Source of the DNA: Alphaproteobacteria bacterium
Lineage (GTDB): Bacteria > Pseudomonadota > Alphaproteobacteria > Sphingomonadales > JAKSBY01
Assembly: GCA_021774625.1 (NCBI GenBank)
Contig: JAJFIV010000018.1
Location: forward strand, 1 to 45,310
Length of the DNA stretch: 45,310 nucleotides
Direction: 5' to 3'
Under the pieces are notes generated by a model, which was not told where the DNA came from, ran no database searches, and was given only the letters and a program-made list of their open reading frames with translations. Positions 34,309 to 43,603 of this stretch are shown here, piece by piece. Position 1 is the first letter of the stretch; each line of letters opens with the position of its first letter. The position numbers were made by a program, and so were the translations under genes.

Positions 34309-36420
34309 GTGACAGAATTTGGCAATATTGGTTTTGTTATTTTTGCAGCGGCCAGCGTCGCCTTCGTCTTTTTGACGGCTATTCTGGTTATCAGCTGGAA
34401 GCGCGGGCCGGCGGGCGTCTGGATGATTGCGGCCTCGTCGGCGACGTTTGTGTGGGCGGCCACATCCGCATTTTCATATGTTTATCCGCAAACGGCTGGC
34501 CCGCTTGCCTCTCCGTTGGAAACGATCCGGACACTGATCTGGGGCGCTTTTTTTGTGTTTCTTATTTCCCGCTCCTGGTCCCGGGACAATAGACCGCACA
34601 GCGGCCTGATGGCGGTTCTGATCGCAGGAGCCGCTTTTTCAGTCCTGCTTTTCGCTCTGGATATTGCTGAATATTCCGGCTGGCTGCCGGCTCCCGGGTT
34701 GTCGGAAACTATTGCCCAATCCTATTTCGGTTTGCGGCTGGCCCTGGCAATTTGCGGGCTTGCCCTGGTGGAAAACTTTTACCGCAACACGGATTCAGGC
34801 AATCGCTGGGGCGTCCGGATGCTGTGTCTCGGCATTGGCGGCATGTTTGGCTACGATGTGTATCTTTATGCCGACGCCATGCTCTTTCACGAGATTTCCG
34901 ATGATTTTCTGACCGCGCGCGGGGCCATCATCACGATCATTGCGCCACTGATTGCCGTATCCGCCGCACGGAATCCGACATGGAAGCTCAATGTTTTTAT
35001 CTCGCGCCGCGCCGTTTTTCATACGGTTTCCTTTGTCGGCAGCGGTGTTTATCTGATCGTTATGGCGGGCGCCGGCTATTATCTGAGGGAGGTTGGCGGC
35101 GAGTGGGGCACCCTGCTTCAGGTGAGCCTGTTTTTTGGCACGATTCTTTTGCTTATCATTGTTTTATTTTCAGGACGGGCACGGGCGCAAACGCGGGTTT
35201 TTTTCAACAAGCATTTTTTCAACTATAATTATGACTACCGGGAAGAATGGCTGCGTTTTATCCGGACGGTTTCCTCGACCGCGAGCGGCGCCACGCTGCA
35301 GGAAAGGGTGGTGCAGGCAATTTGCGATATATTTGACAGTCCCGGCGGACATTTGTGGCTGGCCGGTGGACAAGGCGCTTTTAAACCTGTGGCCCGCTGG
35401 AATTTTCAGCATGATATGAAAGATGCGGAACCCACTGACAGCCCGTTCGTTAAAAAAATGTCAGACCTGCAGTGGGTTATCAATCTGGACGATTTGCGGG
35501 AAGACCCTGGCGAATATCAAAACATGGCCGCGCCGAAATGGGTGGAGGCGGAACCCAGGGCCTGGCTTGCAGTGCCATTAATTCACCATGATCAGCTGAT
35601 AGGGTTCATTGTTCTGGAGCGGCCGCGGGCGGCGAAAACGCTTGATTGGGAGGATTTCGACCTGCTGAAAACGGTCGGCCGGCAGGCCGGAAGCTATATC
35701 GCGGAACAACTGGCGGAAAAAGCTCTGGTGGAGTCCCAGCAATTCGAGGCCTTTAACCAGAGATTCGCATTTGTCATGCATGATATCAAGAATTTGGTGA
35801 GCCAGTTGTCGCTGCTCCTCAGTAATGCCGAGAAATATGCTGATAATCCGGAGTTCCAGAAGGACATGCTCGCCACAATACAGGGATCGGTTGATAAAAT
35901 GAACATGCTTTTGGGGCGGCTGCATGATCAGACGGACCGGGGGGCGAACCTGGAGGATGTTAATCTCTCCCGCCTGTTGCAGCAAATCACTGGTGATTTT
36001 GCGCGTATTTTTCCTTCCATTGAACTGATGGATGAAGAGGGAAATGTCTGGGTTACCGGAGAAACGCAGCGGTTGCAGGCGGCGCTGGTCCATTTGATCC
36101 AGAATGCCATTGATGCCGTAGACGGGCAGGGCGAGGTTTCCGTATCCCTGGCTATTGACCAGGGCAACGCCATCGCCAATATTAGGGATACCGGTCCGGG
36201 CATGGATGAGGAGTTTGTCCGGACAGAGCTATTCAGGCCTTTCCGCACGACAAAAGATGCGGGCTATGGAATCGGCGCCTATGAAAGCCGTCAGATTATT
36301 ACCGACTTTGGCGGCAAGATGCAGGTCGAAAGCACCGTCGGACAAGGAACAAACATAACGCTTAAATTGCCGCTTTCGAAAAGAAGCATGGCGCAAAGCG
36401 GCACGGCGGGGGACGAATGA
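34309..36420 (+). CDS. prsK: PEP-CTERM system membrane histidine kinase PrsK
   Basis: A 703-residue kinase. The first half has about eight hydrophobic segments (residues 5-290), followed by a GAF-like domain (about 320-465). The phosphoacceptor is H491 in FVMHDIKNLVSQL. The ATPase domain has the N box (HLIQNAIDAVDG), the G1 box (DTGPGMDEEF) and YGIGAYESRQII. This architecture is that of PrsK, the sensor of XrtA-type exosortase loci. Start is GTG at 34309. The stop overlaps the prsR start as ATGA, so kinase and regulator are coupled. The signal sensed is unknown. Confidence 0.92.
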   Translation: MTEFGNIGFVIFAAASVAFVFLTAILVISWKRGPAGVWMIAASSATFVWAATSAFSYVYPQTAGPLASPLETIRTLIWGAFFVFLISRSWSRDNRPHSGLMAVLIAGAAFSVLLFALDIAEYSGWLPAPGLSETIAQSYFGLRLALAICGLALVENFYRNTDSGNRWGVRMLCLGIGGMFGYDVYLYADAMLFHEISDDFLTARGAIITIIAPLIAVSAARNPTWKLNVFISRRAVFHTVSFVGSGVYLIVMAGAGYYLREVGGEWGTLLQVSLFFGTILLLIIVLFSGRARAQTRVFFNKHFFNYNYDYREEWLRFIRTVSSTASGATLQERVVQAICDIFDSPGGHLWLAGGQGAFKPVARWNFQHDMKDAEPTDSPFVKKMSDLQWVINLDDLREDPGEYQNMAAPKWVEAEPRAWLAVPLIHHDQLIGFIVLERPRAAKTLDWEDFDLLKTVGRQAGSYIAEQLAEKALVESQQFEAFNQRFAFVMHDIKNLVSQLSLLLSNAEKYADNPEFQKDMLATIQGSVDKMNMLLGRLHDQTDRGANLEDVNLSRLLQQITGDFARIFPSIELMDEEGNVWVTGETQRLQAALVHLIQNAIDAVDGQGEVSVSLAIDQGNAIANIRDTGPGMDEEFVRTELFRPFRTTKDAGYGIGAYESRQIITDFGGKMQVESTVGQGTNITLKLPLSKRSMAQSGTAGDE

Positions 36421-37772
36421 GTAAATCGCGGCCAACCCTTCTTATCGTGGAAGACGATACCGGGCTTCAGCGGCAGTTAAAATGGAGCTTCGAGGATTAC
36501 GAGCTTCTGTTCGCGAAGACACGCAAACAGGCGTTGGCGCATGTGCGTTCGCATGAGCCCAAGGTTGTGACCCTCGATCTCGGATTGCCGCCCGACCCGG
36601 ACGGCACCAGCGAAGGCTTTGCCGCCCTCGAAGAAATACTTAAACTGGCGCCGGAGACCAAAATCATTGTGGCTTCGGGTCATGGCGAAAGGTCGAGCGC
36701 ACTCAAGGCTATTGCCATGGGAGCCTATGATTTTTATCAAAAACCCATAAATGCCGATGAACTGGCCCTCATTATCCAGCGGGCCTTCCATCTCTATGAC
36801 ATTGAGACGGAAAACCGCCTGCTGGCCAATTCCCTTGCCCGCTCGCCGCTTGAGGGAATCATCACATCGGCGGATAATATGGTCAAGGTCTGCCAGATGG
36901 TCGAACGGGTGGCTCCCACCGATGCCAGTGTGATGCTGCTGGGCGGCAGCGGAACCGGCAAGGAACTGCTTGCAAAAGCCCTGCATGGCCTGAGCGCGCG
37001 AAAAGATAAACCCTTCGTGGCCATCAATTGCGCAGCCATTCCGGAAACCCTGCTGGAAAGCGAGCTGTTCGGTCATGAAAAAGGGGCTTTCACCGGGGCT
37101 ATCAGTCAGACAATCGGTAAAATAGAAAGCGCGCAGGGCGGGACTTTTTTCCTGGACGAAGTCGGCGATATTCCGCTGGCGCTTCAGGTGAAACTGTTGC
37201 GCTTTTTGCAGGAAAGAGTGATAGAGCGCATCGGCGGCCGCAAAGAAATCCCGGTCGATGTCCGGATCGTCAGCGCAACTCATCAGAATCTTGAGAAACT
37301 GATTGCCAGCGGTATTTTTCGGGAAGATATCTATTACCGTCTAGCGGAAATCACCATCAGTATCCCGCCCCTGAGTGAACGAACGGGTGATGCGGCCCTG
37401 CTGGCCCACAGTTTTTTAAACAGGTTTAATGAGGAAGGCCGGAAATCTGTCAAAGGCTTTACCCCGGACGCCCTGACTGCCATTTCCAGCTATCCGTGGC
37501 CTGGCAATGTCCGGCAGTTGGAGAACAAGATTAAGCGAGCCGTTATCATGGCGGAAAATAACTGGGTATCGGCGGCTGATCTCGATCTCGCGGTCAAGGA
37601 TGAAGAAAAGCTTGTTCTGAATTTAAAACAGGTGCGGGAGGAGGCGGATAAACGCGCCATCCGCATGGCGCTGGCCCAAACCGAGGGCAATGTCTCCCAA
37701 TCCGCAAAGCTGCTTGGCGTCAGCCGGCCGACTTTCTATGACTTGATCAAACAATATGATATAAAAGTATAA
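36417..37772 (+). CDS. prsR: PEP-CTERM-box response regulator PrsR (sigma-54 activator)
   Basis: A 451-residue NtrC-type regulator. The receiver domain (1-130) has acidic VEDD and the phosphoacceptor D54 in VVTLDLGLPP. The AAA+ domain (about 150-390) has the Walker A motif GGSGTGKE near 176-183 and the sigma-54 contact loop GAFTGA at 223-228. The C-terminal Fis-type helix-turn-helix is NVSQSAKLLGVSRPTFYDLI. It should activate sigma-54 promoters of PEP-CTERM or exopolysaccharide genes in response to PrsK. I could not find a convincing -24/-12 promoter in the nearby intergenic regions. Confidence 0.94.
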   Translation: MSKSRPTLLIVEDDTGLQRQLKWSFEDYELLFAKTRKQALAHVRSHEPKVVTLDLGLPPDPDGTSEGFAALEEILKLAPETKIIVASGHGERSSALKAIAMGAYDFYQKPINADELALIIQRAFHLYDIETENRLLANSLARSPLEGIITSADNMVKVCQMVERVAPTDASVMLLGGSGTGKELLAKALHGLSARKDKPFVAINCAAIPETLLESELFGHEKGAFTGAISQTIGKIESAQGGTFFLDEVGDIPLALQVKLLRFLQERVIERIGGRKEIPVDVRIVSATHQNLEKLIASGIFREDIYYRLAEITISIPPLSERTGDAALLAHSFLNRFNEEGRKSVKGFTPDALTAISSYPWPGNVRQLENKIKRAVIMAENNWVSAADLDLAVKDEEKLVLNLKQVREEADKRAIRMALAQTEGNVSQSAKLLGVSRPTFYDLIKQYDIKV

Positions 37773-37851
37773 AATAACATAATTGGGCCACGTTCCCATA
37801 ATTGTATTTAGGCAAGAGGATCACCGGCTCTGCCGGGAAAAAGAGGTTGAA

Positions 37852-40665
37852 ATGATGAAAATTCGCAATTCACTCACTGGGCTGCTGGCCACGGCCGCGC
37901 TTTCGTTTTTTTTAACGCTCCAGCCGGCCCCGAGTTATGCCGTTGATTCCGAAAAATCGGCATCTTATCTCGACTCCGCTCGGGAATTTTTTGATGAGGG
38001 TAAATATCAGGCGGCGATCATTGAATTGAGAAATTCCCTGAAAGCCGACGCCAACAATGTGGATGCCAGGCTGCTGATGGCGGAAATTTATCTGCTTGCC
38101 GGCCAGGGCTCGGCTGCGCAAACGGAAATCGAAACGGCCCGCAATCGCGGTGCGGGAAAAGATGCCACGGCTCTCAAGATGGCCAGGGCCTATCTGCTGC
38201 TGCGAAGATATGATGATGCGTTGGCGGAACTGGACGGTGCGGATTTGCCGGCAGCCGATATCGCCGAAGGCTATCTGGTTCGCGGCGATGTATACATGGT
38301 GTCAAACGACCGTGAAAAAGCGGAAGAATCATATCTGGAAGCGGAAAAACTCGATCCGAATTTTCATATGGCAAAGATTGCCCTTTCCAGGGCTGCTCTA
38401 GCGGACCGGGATTTTGAGACGGCGAATCGCAAAATTGATGAAGCCATTGCCTTGAAACCCGGTGACAGCATGGCTCATCTCACCAAAGGCCTGATTGCCA
38501 GGGCGAATCGCCAGACGGAAGCGGCAATTTCCAGTTATTCCACGGCATTGGAACTGAACCCCAATAATTTGCTGGCGCTGATTGAGCGGGCCGGCGCCCT
38601 GATCGATGCCGGACGGCAGGATGAGGCGCAGACGGATGTGGATACGGCCTACCGGCTGTCGCCGGATAATCCCATGGCTCACTATTTATCAGCCCTCCTG
38701 CTTGCCAGGGCCGCAGATTATGAGGGTGCGGATGCCAAGCTGGTTGAGGCCAGCGCGCTGGTTGACAGTTTTGTGCCCGCAGCGCTGGTGAAAGGCTATG
38801 TCGCCTATCAACTGGGAAATCTTGAACAGGCGGCAACATATCTGTCGCGCTTTGTGGATGCTTTTCCCAACCATGCCCTGGCGCGGCAGGCTTACGGCGC
38901 CACTTTGCTGCGTCAGCAGGATGCCGTCGGTGCGGTGACGGTTTTAAAGCCCCTTGTTGAACAGGGTGCCGAGGATGCGCGGTCCTACGCTCTGTTGGGG
39001 GCTGCCCAGATGCAAACCGGGGATTATGAGGCAGGCACCCGGAATGTGGAGCTCGCGATTGAAAAAGCGCCTGATTTGACCAGCCTGAGAACGCAGCTGG
39101 CCGTTGGCAGGCTAGCACTTGGCGATTCGGGAAGCGCGATTGAAAATCTGGAAGCCGTGGTTGCCGACGACCCCAAACAATTAAGGGCGGCAATCATGCT
39201 GGCGCTGATCGAACGGCGTCAGGGCAATTATGATAAGGCGATGGAAGCCGCTGAAAGCATCATTGAAGAGGCGCCGGAAAATCCGGTTGGACATAATATC
39301 AGGGGGGCAATCCTGATTAATTTAAATCAGCTGGAAGAGGCAAGAGCGGAGTTTGAGGCGGCGCTGGAAATCAATCAGAACTTCTTCCCGGCCCGATCCA
39401 ATATTGCACAGCTGGAAAGGTTTGAGGGCCGTCTTGATGAAGCAGAGCGGCAATATCGCTATATCCTGAATGAAGACCGTTCAAACACGCAGGCTCTGGT
39501 CGCCATGGCGCAACTGGCGAGCCAGCGAGGGCAAAATACCGAAGTGATCGAGTGGCTGGAGCGGGCGGTTGCCTCGGCGCCGCAATCGTCCAATGTGCGA
39601 TCCATATTGATCCGCGGCCATCTGCTGAACAAGGAGTTTGCCAAGGCGCGGCAGGCGGCCCAGGATGCGGAACGCGACTTTCCACTGAACACAACGATTT
39701 TAGCCACTGCCGGTCAGGCCTATCTGGCAAGCGAAAGCTATGAGGAAGCCCGTGAATCCTATAGCCGGCTGGTCAGCCAGCAGCCTCAGAATATAGAGGC
39801 GCGGCGTATTTTGGCGCGCACTCAGTGGTCTTTGGGTGAGACCGATGAGGCCCGCGGCACTTTTGTCCGCGCCCTTTCCGACGCGACCGGAAATAACTCT
39901 GCCGGCATCCTGACGGATCTGGTTTCGCTGGAGGCGCAGAGCGGCAATTTTGAAGAGGCTGTTGCCTATGCGACAGACCTGAAAAAGTCCTATCCCAATG
40001 CAAATTATTCCGATCTTCTTTTGGGAAATCTCTATGCCTTTGCAGAACGTTACGACGAAGCGATTGAAGCACTGAATGCGGCCAAAGCCGTTGCGGATAC
40101 GGCACAGGCGCGGATCAGCCTGATTCAGACTTACCGCAAAGCCGGACGGACTGAGAATGCGATTGCCGAGATCGACGACTGGGTCAAGGGATCACCGGTG
40201 ACACCGAATGTAAGGGTAATCGCCGCTGATTTGTATCTTTCGCTGAAGCGTTATCAGGAGGCGCTGGAACAATATGAGCAGATTCAGAAAGCGGTGGGCG
40301 ATAATGCGATCATTCTTAACAATCTCGCATGGGTCTATCATGAAATTGGCAGTGACAAGGCGATAGAAACGGCCGAGAAAGCCTATCAGATGTCGCCAGC
40401 CACACTGCAGATTGCCGATACCCTGGGCTGGATTCTCGTCAACACAGACAAGGATATTGACCGCGGTTTGCAGCTTCTGCAGACCGCCGCCGACGGCATG
40501 GCGGATGACGGCGATGTCCGGTACCATCTCGCGGTTGCCTATGAAAAGCACGGGCGCATGGAAGAAGCGCGCCAGCAATACAGGCTTGCAGTCAATATTG
40601 GGGATGCCTTCGATAATTACGAAACGGCAAAAGAACGCCTACTGGAAATTTCCGCGCAGAACTGA
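37852..40665 (+). CDS. prsT: PEP-CTERM system TPR-repeat protein PrsT
   Basis: A 937-residue exported protein. Residues 1-32 form a signal peptide (basic start, hydrophobic core, ending PSYA). The rest is a near-continuous array of about 20 tetratricopeptide repeats, seen as recurring patterns such as A-x-x-x-Y-x-x-A-L-x-x-N-P-N-N. Its length and partners match PrsT, a periplasmic scaffold of XrtA-type exopolysaccharide export loci. The ATG at 37852 has AGAGG five bases upstream; a longer frame from 37783 would bury the signal peptide. The gap from prsR is 79 bp. Confidence 0.92.
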   Translation: MMKIRNSLTGLLATAALSFFLTLQPAPSYAVDSEKSASYLDSAREFFDEGKYQAAIIELRNSLKADANNVDARLLMAEIYLLAGQGSAAQTEIETARNRGAGKDATALKMARAYLLLRRYDDALAELDGADLPAADIAEGYLVRGDVYMVSNDREKAEESYLEAEKLDPNFHMAKIALSRAALADRDFETANRKIDEAIALKPGDSMAHLTKGLIARANRQTEAAISSYSTALELNPNNLLALIERAGALIDAGRQDEAQTDVDTAYRLSPDNPMAHYLSALLLARAADYEGADAKLVEASALVDSFVPAALVKGYVAYQLGNLEQAATYLSRFVDAFPNHALARQAYGATLLRQQDAVGAVTVLKPLVEQGAEDARSYALLGAAQMQTGDYEAGTRNVELAIEKAPDLTSLRTQLAVGRLALGDSGSAIENLEAVVADDPKQLRAAIMLALIERRQGNYDKAMEAAESIIEEAPENPVGHNIRGAILINLNQLEEARAEFEAALEINQNFFPARSNIAQLERFEGRLDEAERQYRYILNEDRSNTQALVAMAQLASQRGQNTEVIEWLERAVASAPQSSNVRSILIRGHLLNKEFAKARQAAQDAERDFPLNTTILATAGQAYLASESYEEARESYSRLVSQQPQNIEARRILARTQWSLGETDEARGTFVRALSDATGNNSAGILTDLVSLEAQSGNFEEAVAYATDLKKSYPNANYSDLLLGNLYAFAERYDEAIEALNAAKAVADTAQARISLIQTYRKAGRTENAIAEIDDWVKGSPVTPNVRVIAADLYLSLKRYQEALEQYEQIQKAVGDNAIILNNLAWVYHEIGSDKAIETAEKAYQMSPATLQIADTLGWILVNTDKDIDRGLQLLQTAADGMADDGDVRYHLAVAYEKHGRMEEARQQYRLAVNIGDAFDNYETAKERLLEISAQN

Positions 40666-41009
40666 TGCTGGCTCCCGACTCTCGGTCAAATGGGTCAACC
40701 TGATCAGAAAAGACTCTAGGCGGCTGAGAAGCGCGCCCTTCAGTACCGACCCCCAGCCGGCCCATCAGGGCTGCATTGACCCCGGTAACTGACCTTGCAT
40801 CTGTCTGCAAAATTAATCATACAAGAGGGACGGGAACATCACGCCTATCCTCAACGTATTGACATAAAAATAAAAATCTCCCTGCCGCATCATTTTTAAT
40901 TTTTTTACACAATCTCCTTGACTCTTTCGTCTTAGTGTATTACTTAACTAGTACACCGCATCAATAGAACGCTATAAAGGTGCGACACGAGGAATGAAAG
41001 GAACAGGAA
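40666..41009. other. Intergenic region between prsT and the ABC operon
   Basis: No gene is supported in these 344 bases. The first 140 are GC-rich without a clear terminator. The second part is A+T-rich and holds the promoter and operator-like palindrome of the following operon. Confidence 0.6.
40918..40956 (+). promoter_or_regulatory. YtrA-type operator and promoter of the ABC operon
   Basis: A 22-bp dyad GTGTATTA-N6-TAGTACAC lies at 40935-40956 (7 of 8 arm positions pair). It follows a -35-like TTGACT at 40918-40923, so it would cover the -10 region. The half site GTGTACTA is like the sites bound by YtrA-subfamily GntR repressors, and such a regulator is encoded 212 bp downstream. Autorepression is therefore the likely logic; the -10 box itself is not clear. 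Confidence 0.65.
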
Positions 41010-41135
41010 ATGAATATCACCACCACACGCAATTTGACGGATCGCTGTTTGCGCAGGGAAAGACGCCGTAACCGCCGGATCGGCCGCAGCTATAGCTATA
41101 CGGGCCGGACGAATAAGACGGTTCTTTTTGCTTAA
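41010..41135 (+). CDS. 41-residue Arg-rich small protein
   Basis: A very short gene with ATG at 41010, preceded by AAGGAACAGGAA, ending TAA at 41133-41135. The peptide is strongly basic: about eleven Arg in 41 residues, concentrated in CLRRERRRNRRIGRS (residues 13-27), then a Tyr/Ser/Thr tail ending KTVLFA. No signal peptide, no second Cys. It lies between the operator palindrome and the GntR gene, 32 bp before the latter, so it would be the first product of the operon. It could be a nucleic-acid-binding or membrane-active peptide, or a translated leader. No family recognised. Confidence 0.55.
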   Translation: MNITTTRNLTDRCLRRERRRNRRIGRSYSYTGRTNKTVLFA

Positions 41136-41167
41136 GTCTTTGAAACGCGAACAAGGAAGGGTGAACC

Positions 41168-41545
41168 ATGAACCCGGACTGGAATGAAGATCAGCCGATT
41201 TATCGGCAACTGAGGGACAGGATGGTTTCGGCCATTCTCGACGGCTCCCTCAAGGAAGGCGAGGCGCTTCCCTCCGTCCGGACCGTGGCAGTGGACCTGC
41301 AGATCAACCCGCTGACGGCCTCGAAGGCTTATCAGGAGCTGGCAGCGGAAAATTTGGTAGAGAAACGCCGGGGGCTGGGCATGTTTATTATCGAAGGTGC
41401 AAGGAAAAATTTATTAACGGCGGAACGGGACCGTTTCCTGAAAGAGGAATGGCCGCGTATTGCCGAACGCATTCAATCATTGGGGCTGAATTTACAAGAC
41501 CTGCTGAAGGCGGCTCCCAATGGAAACGGAGGCCAGACATCATGA
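41168..41545 (+). CDS. GntR-family regulator, YtrA subfamily
   Basis: A 125-residue regulator: GntR winged helix-turn-helix (about residues 8-75; IYRQLRDRMVSAIL, LPSVRTVAVDLQINPLTASKAYQEL, VEKRRGLGMFI) and a short two-helix C-terminal dimer domain of about 45 residues, the hallmark of the YtrA subfamily that controls adjacent ABC transporters. AAGGAAGGG precedes the ATG. The stop overlaps the ATPase gene start as ATGA. Likely an autorepressor acting at 40935-40956; the signal may be a cell-envelope-active compound, as for other YtrA regulators. Confidence 0.92.
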   Translation: MNPDWNEDQPIYRQLRDRMVSAILDGSLKEGEALPSVRTVAVDLQINPLTASKAYQELAAENLVEKRRGLGMFIIEGARKNLLTAERDRFLKEEWPRIAERIQSLGLNLQDLLKAAPNGNGGQTS

Positions 41546-42399
41546 CAAATGTGATCGAAGCAAAAGGATTGTCGAAATCCTATGGCGCTTTTCAGGCCTT
41601 GAAGAATGCCACATTCACCATCCCGCTGGGACGGATTGTCGGTGTGATCGGCGCCAATGGCGCCGGCAAGACGACGATGCTGAACTCGGTTCTGGGGCTC
41701 AGCTCGTTTGACGGGGAACTTTCCGTTCTGGGGCGTGATCCGTCGAAAGACCGGAGAAATCTGATGGAGGATATTTCCTTCATTTCCGATGTGGCGACGT
41801 TGCCCAAATGGATGAAGGTAAAGGAAGTTCTGGACTATGTGGAAGGCGTGCATCCCAAATTCTCACGGGAAAAAGCGCTGGATTATCTGTCCCGGACAAA
41901 AGTGCCGCTGACAAAAAAAGTCAAGGCACTGTCGAAAGGCATGGTCGTGCAGCTTCACCTGGCGGTTGTTATGTCCATCGATGCCAAGCTTTTGGTGCTG
42001 GACGAGCCGACGCTGGGTCTCGATATCATTTTCCGCAAGGGCTTTTACGCCAATCTTCTGGAGGATTATTTCGACCAGGAACGGACCATTATCGTCACCA
42101 CCCATCAGGTCGAGGAGATCGAGCATATCCTAAGCGATGTGATCTTTATCGAGGACGGGGAAATTGTGATGGATGCGCCGCTCGACGAATTATCTTCGAG
42201 CTTTGCCGAACTGGTGACCGATGAAGCGAACGCGGCTGAAGCCCGTGCATTGCGGCCATTGACGGAACGCAAAAGCCTGGGCCGCTATGCCTTTGTTTTC
42301 GAAGGCGTGGACCGCGGCAAATTGAAATCACTCGGCGAGGTTCGCGGCATGGGCCTGGCGGACATTTTCGTTGCCAAAATGACGGGAGAAAAACAATGA
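41542..42399 (+). CDS. ABC transporter ATP-binding protein
   Basis: A 285-residue ATPase. Walker A is GANGAGKT at residues 37-44; the signature is LSKGM instead of LSGGQ; Walker B is LLVLDEPTLGLD; the switch His is in VTTHQ. The C-terminal 60 residues extend past the core, as in drug or antimicrobial-peptide exporters. The ATG at 41542 overlaps the GntR stop (ATGA) with GGAGG upstream, and its own stop overlaps the permease start the same way, so the three genes are tightly coupled. The substrate is unknown. Confidence 0.94.
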   Translation: MTNVIEAKGLSKSYGAFQALKNATFTIPLGRIVGVIGANGAGKTTMLNSVLGLSSFDGELSVLGRDPSKDRRNLMEDISFISDVATLPKWMKVKEVLDYVEGVHPKFSREKALDYLSRTKVPLTKKVKALSKGMVVQLHLAVVMSIDAKLLVLDEPTLGLDIIFRKGFYANLLEDYFDQERTIIVTTHQVEEIEHILSDVIFIEDGEIVMDAPLDELSSSFAELVTDEANAAEARALRPLTERKSLGRYAFVFEGVDRGKLKSLGEVRGMGLADIFVAKMTGEKQ

Positions 42400-43328
42400 G
42401 CGGAAATATAGCAATCACCAAAGCGCGGGCTTTGTTCACACGTGAATTCCTGGAACATAAAACGGCCTTTTTCACGACGCCGCTGGTTATCACCCTGTTC
42501 ATGCTTGGCGCTTTCTTCCTGTTGACCGCCGGAACCGCGACCGGAATCATTGAATGGCATGATGATATCTGGGAAATTGAGCGGAACGGGATGGAGCATG
42601 CCGATGAAATTGCCCGGCATGTCGGGATGGCCCTCTATGCCCTGTCGCTGCCGCTGCAATTGGTGCTTCCGTTCGTCATTTTCTTTGTGCTTCTTGGCTC
42701 ACTTTATGATGACCGGAAAGACCGCAGCATTCTGTTCTGGAAATCCATGCCGGTATCCGGTCTGGAGGAAATCGGCACGAAACTGCTGGCAACGATCATA
42801 ATGGCGCCGCTGATCCTGTTCGGGTTTATCATTATACTTCAGATCGGTTTTGTCATCCTTTCCATGATTTTCACCAGCACGGTGGGTCTTCCCAACGCAG
42901 GTGTTCTGTGGCAGCCGGGCCAGATGTTCAGTGTCTGGGGCCTGTTGATAGCATCCTTCTTCCTGCACGCACTGTGGGCGCTGCCGATCTTCGGCTGGCT
43001 GATGCTGGTTTCCGCCTATGCGCCCAAAGCGCCGCTGCTTTACGCGGTGGTGCCGCCGGTGGCGCTGTTTGCCGTGGAAGGCATCTTTTTCCACACGGCG
43101 CATCTCGCCGAATGGTTTGGCGGCCGTCTCAGCTCGGTCGCCGTGCAGTTCAATGGCGATGACATCCAGCTTGGCGGTTTCGGGTCCCTGACCCAGCGGG
43201 ACCTGTTCGAGACCGACTTTCTTGACGCCTTTACGATGACATTTACATCCGGCGACTTCTGGTTCGGGACCCTGCTGGCGGCCGCTTTCTTTGCCGGCGC
43301 CCTTTACTTGAGGAAGTCCCATGCCTGA
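42396..43328 (+). CDS. ABC-2-type transporter permease
   Basis: A 310-residue membrane protein with about six hydrophobic segments (near residues 28-50, 75-110, 130-160, 180-205, 210-235 and 285-303). The LLGSLYDDRKDRSILFWKSMPVSGLEEIGTKL segment is the cytoplasmic loop typical of ABC-2 permeases that work with YtrA-linked ATPases. Between segments 5 and 6 lies a roughly 55-residue hydrophilic loop. It partners the upstream ATPase as a homodimeric or heterodimeric exporter. The next small gene overlaps its end by 8 bp. Confidence 0.9.
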   Translation: MSGNIAITKARALFTREFLEHKTAFFTTPLVITLFMLGAFFLLTAGTATGIIEWHDDIWEIERNGMEHADEIARHVGMALYALSLPLQLVLPFVIFFVLLGSLYDDRKDRSILFWKSMPVSGLEEIGTKLLATIIMAPLILFGFIIILQIGFVILSMIFTSTVGLPNAGVLWQPGQMFSVWGLLIASFFLHALWALPIFGWLMLVSAYAPKAPLLYAVVPPVALFAVEGIFFHTAHLAEWFGGRLSSVAVQFNGDDIQLGGFGSLTQRDLFETDFLDAFTMTFTSGDFWFGTLLAAAFFAGALYLRKSHA

Positions 43329-43545
43329 GATCATTGCATTTCCAATTGATAAAACCCGACGTCACGACACAGCCGAGGAGAGGAGAGAAAAGATGAAAGG
43401 ACAGCATTTTTTGCAGGCGCTCAACGCAGCAATGGCAGAAACCGAAATCCCGGTCGGTCTGATCCGCCACAAGAAGCGGACGCCGGCTCCGGGTGACAAG
43501 CGAGGAGAAATTTATAACAAGGTTGCGGAAGCAATCGCACTCTGA
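43321..43545 (+). CDS. Small protein at the end of the ABC operon, unknown function
   Basis: A 74-residue hydrophilic protein overlapping the permease stop by 8 bp. Its second half starts at another ATG (43393) preceded by a very strong purine site (GAGGAGAGGAGAG), which would give a 50-residue product beginning MKGQHFLQALNAAMAETEIP; either start may be used. No signal peptide, membrane segment or known domain. The position after the permease and before a terminator makes it the last gene of the operon. Confidence 0.6.
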   Translation: MPEIIAFPIDKTRRHDTAEERREKMKGQHFLQALNAAMAETEIPVGLIRHKKRTPAPGDKRGEIYNKVAEAIAL

Positions 43546-43603
43546 CCCCAATCCCCCACACAGAACCCGGACAACCCGGGTCACGACAGCAAATGCTCAC
43601 TTT

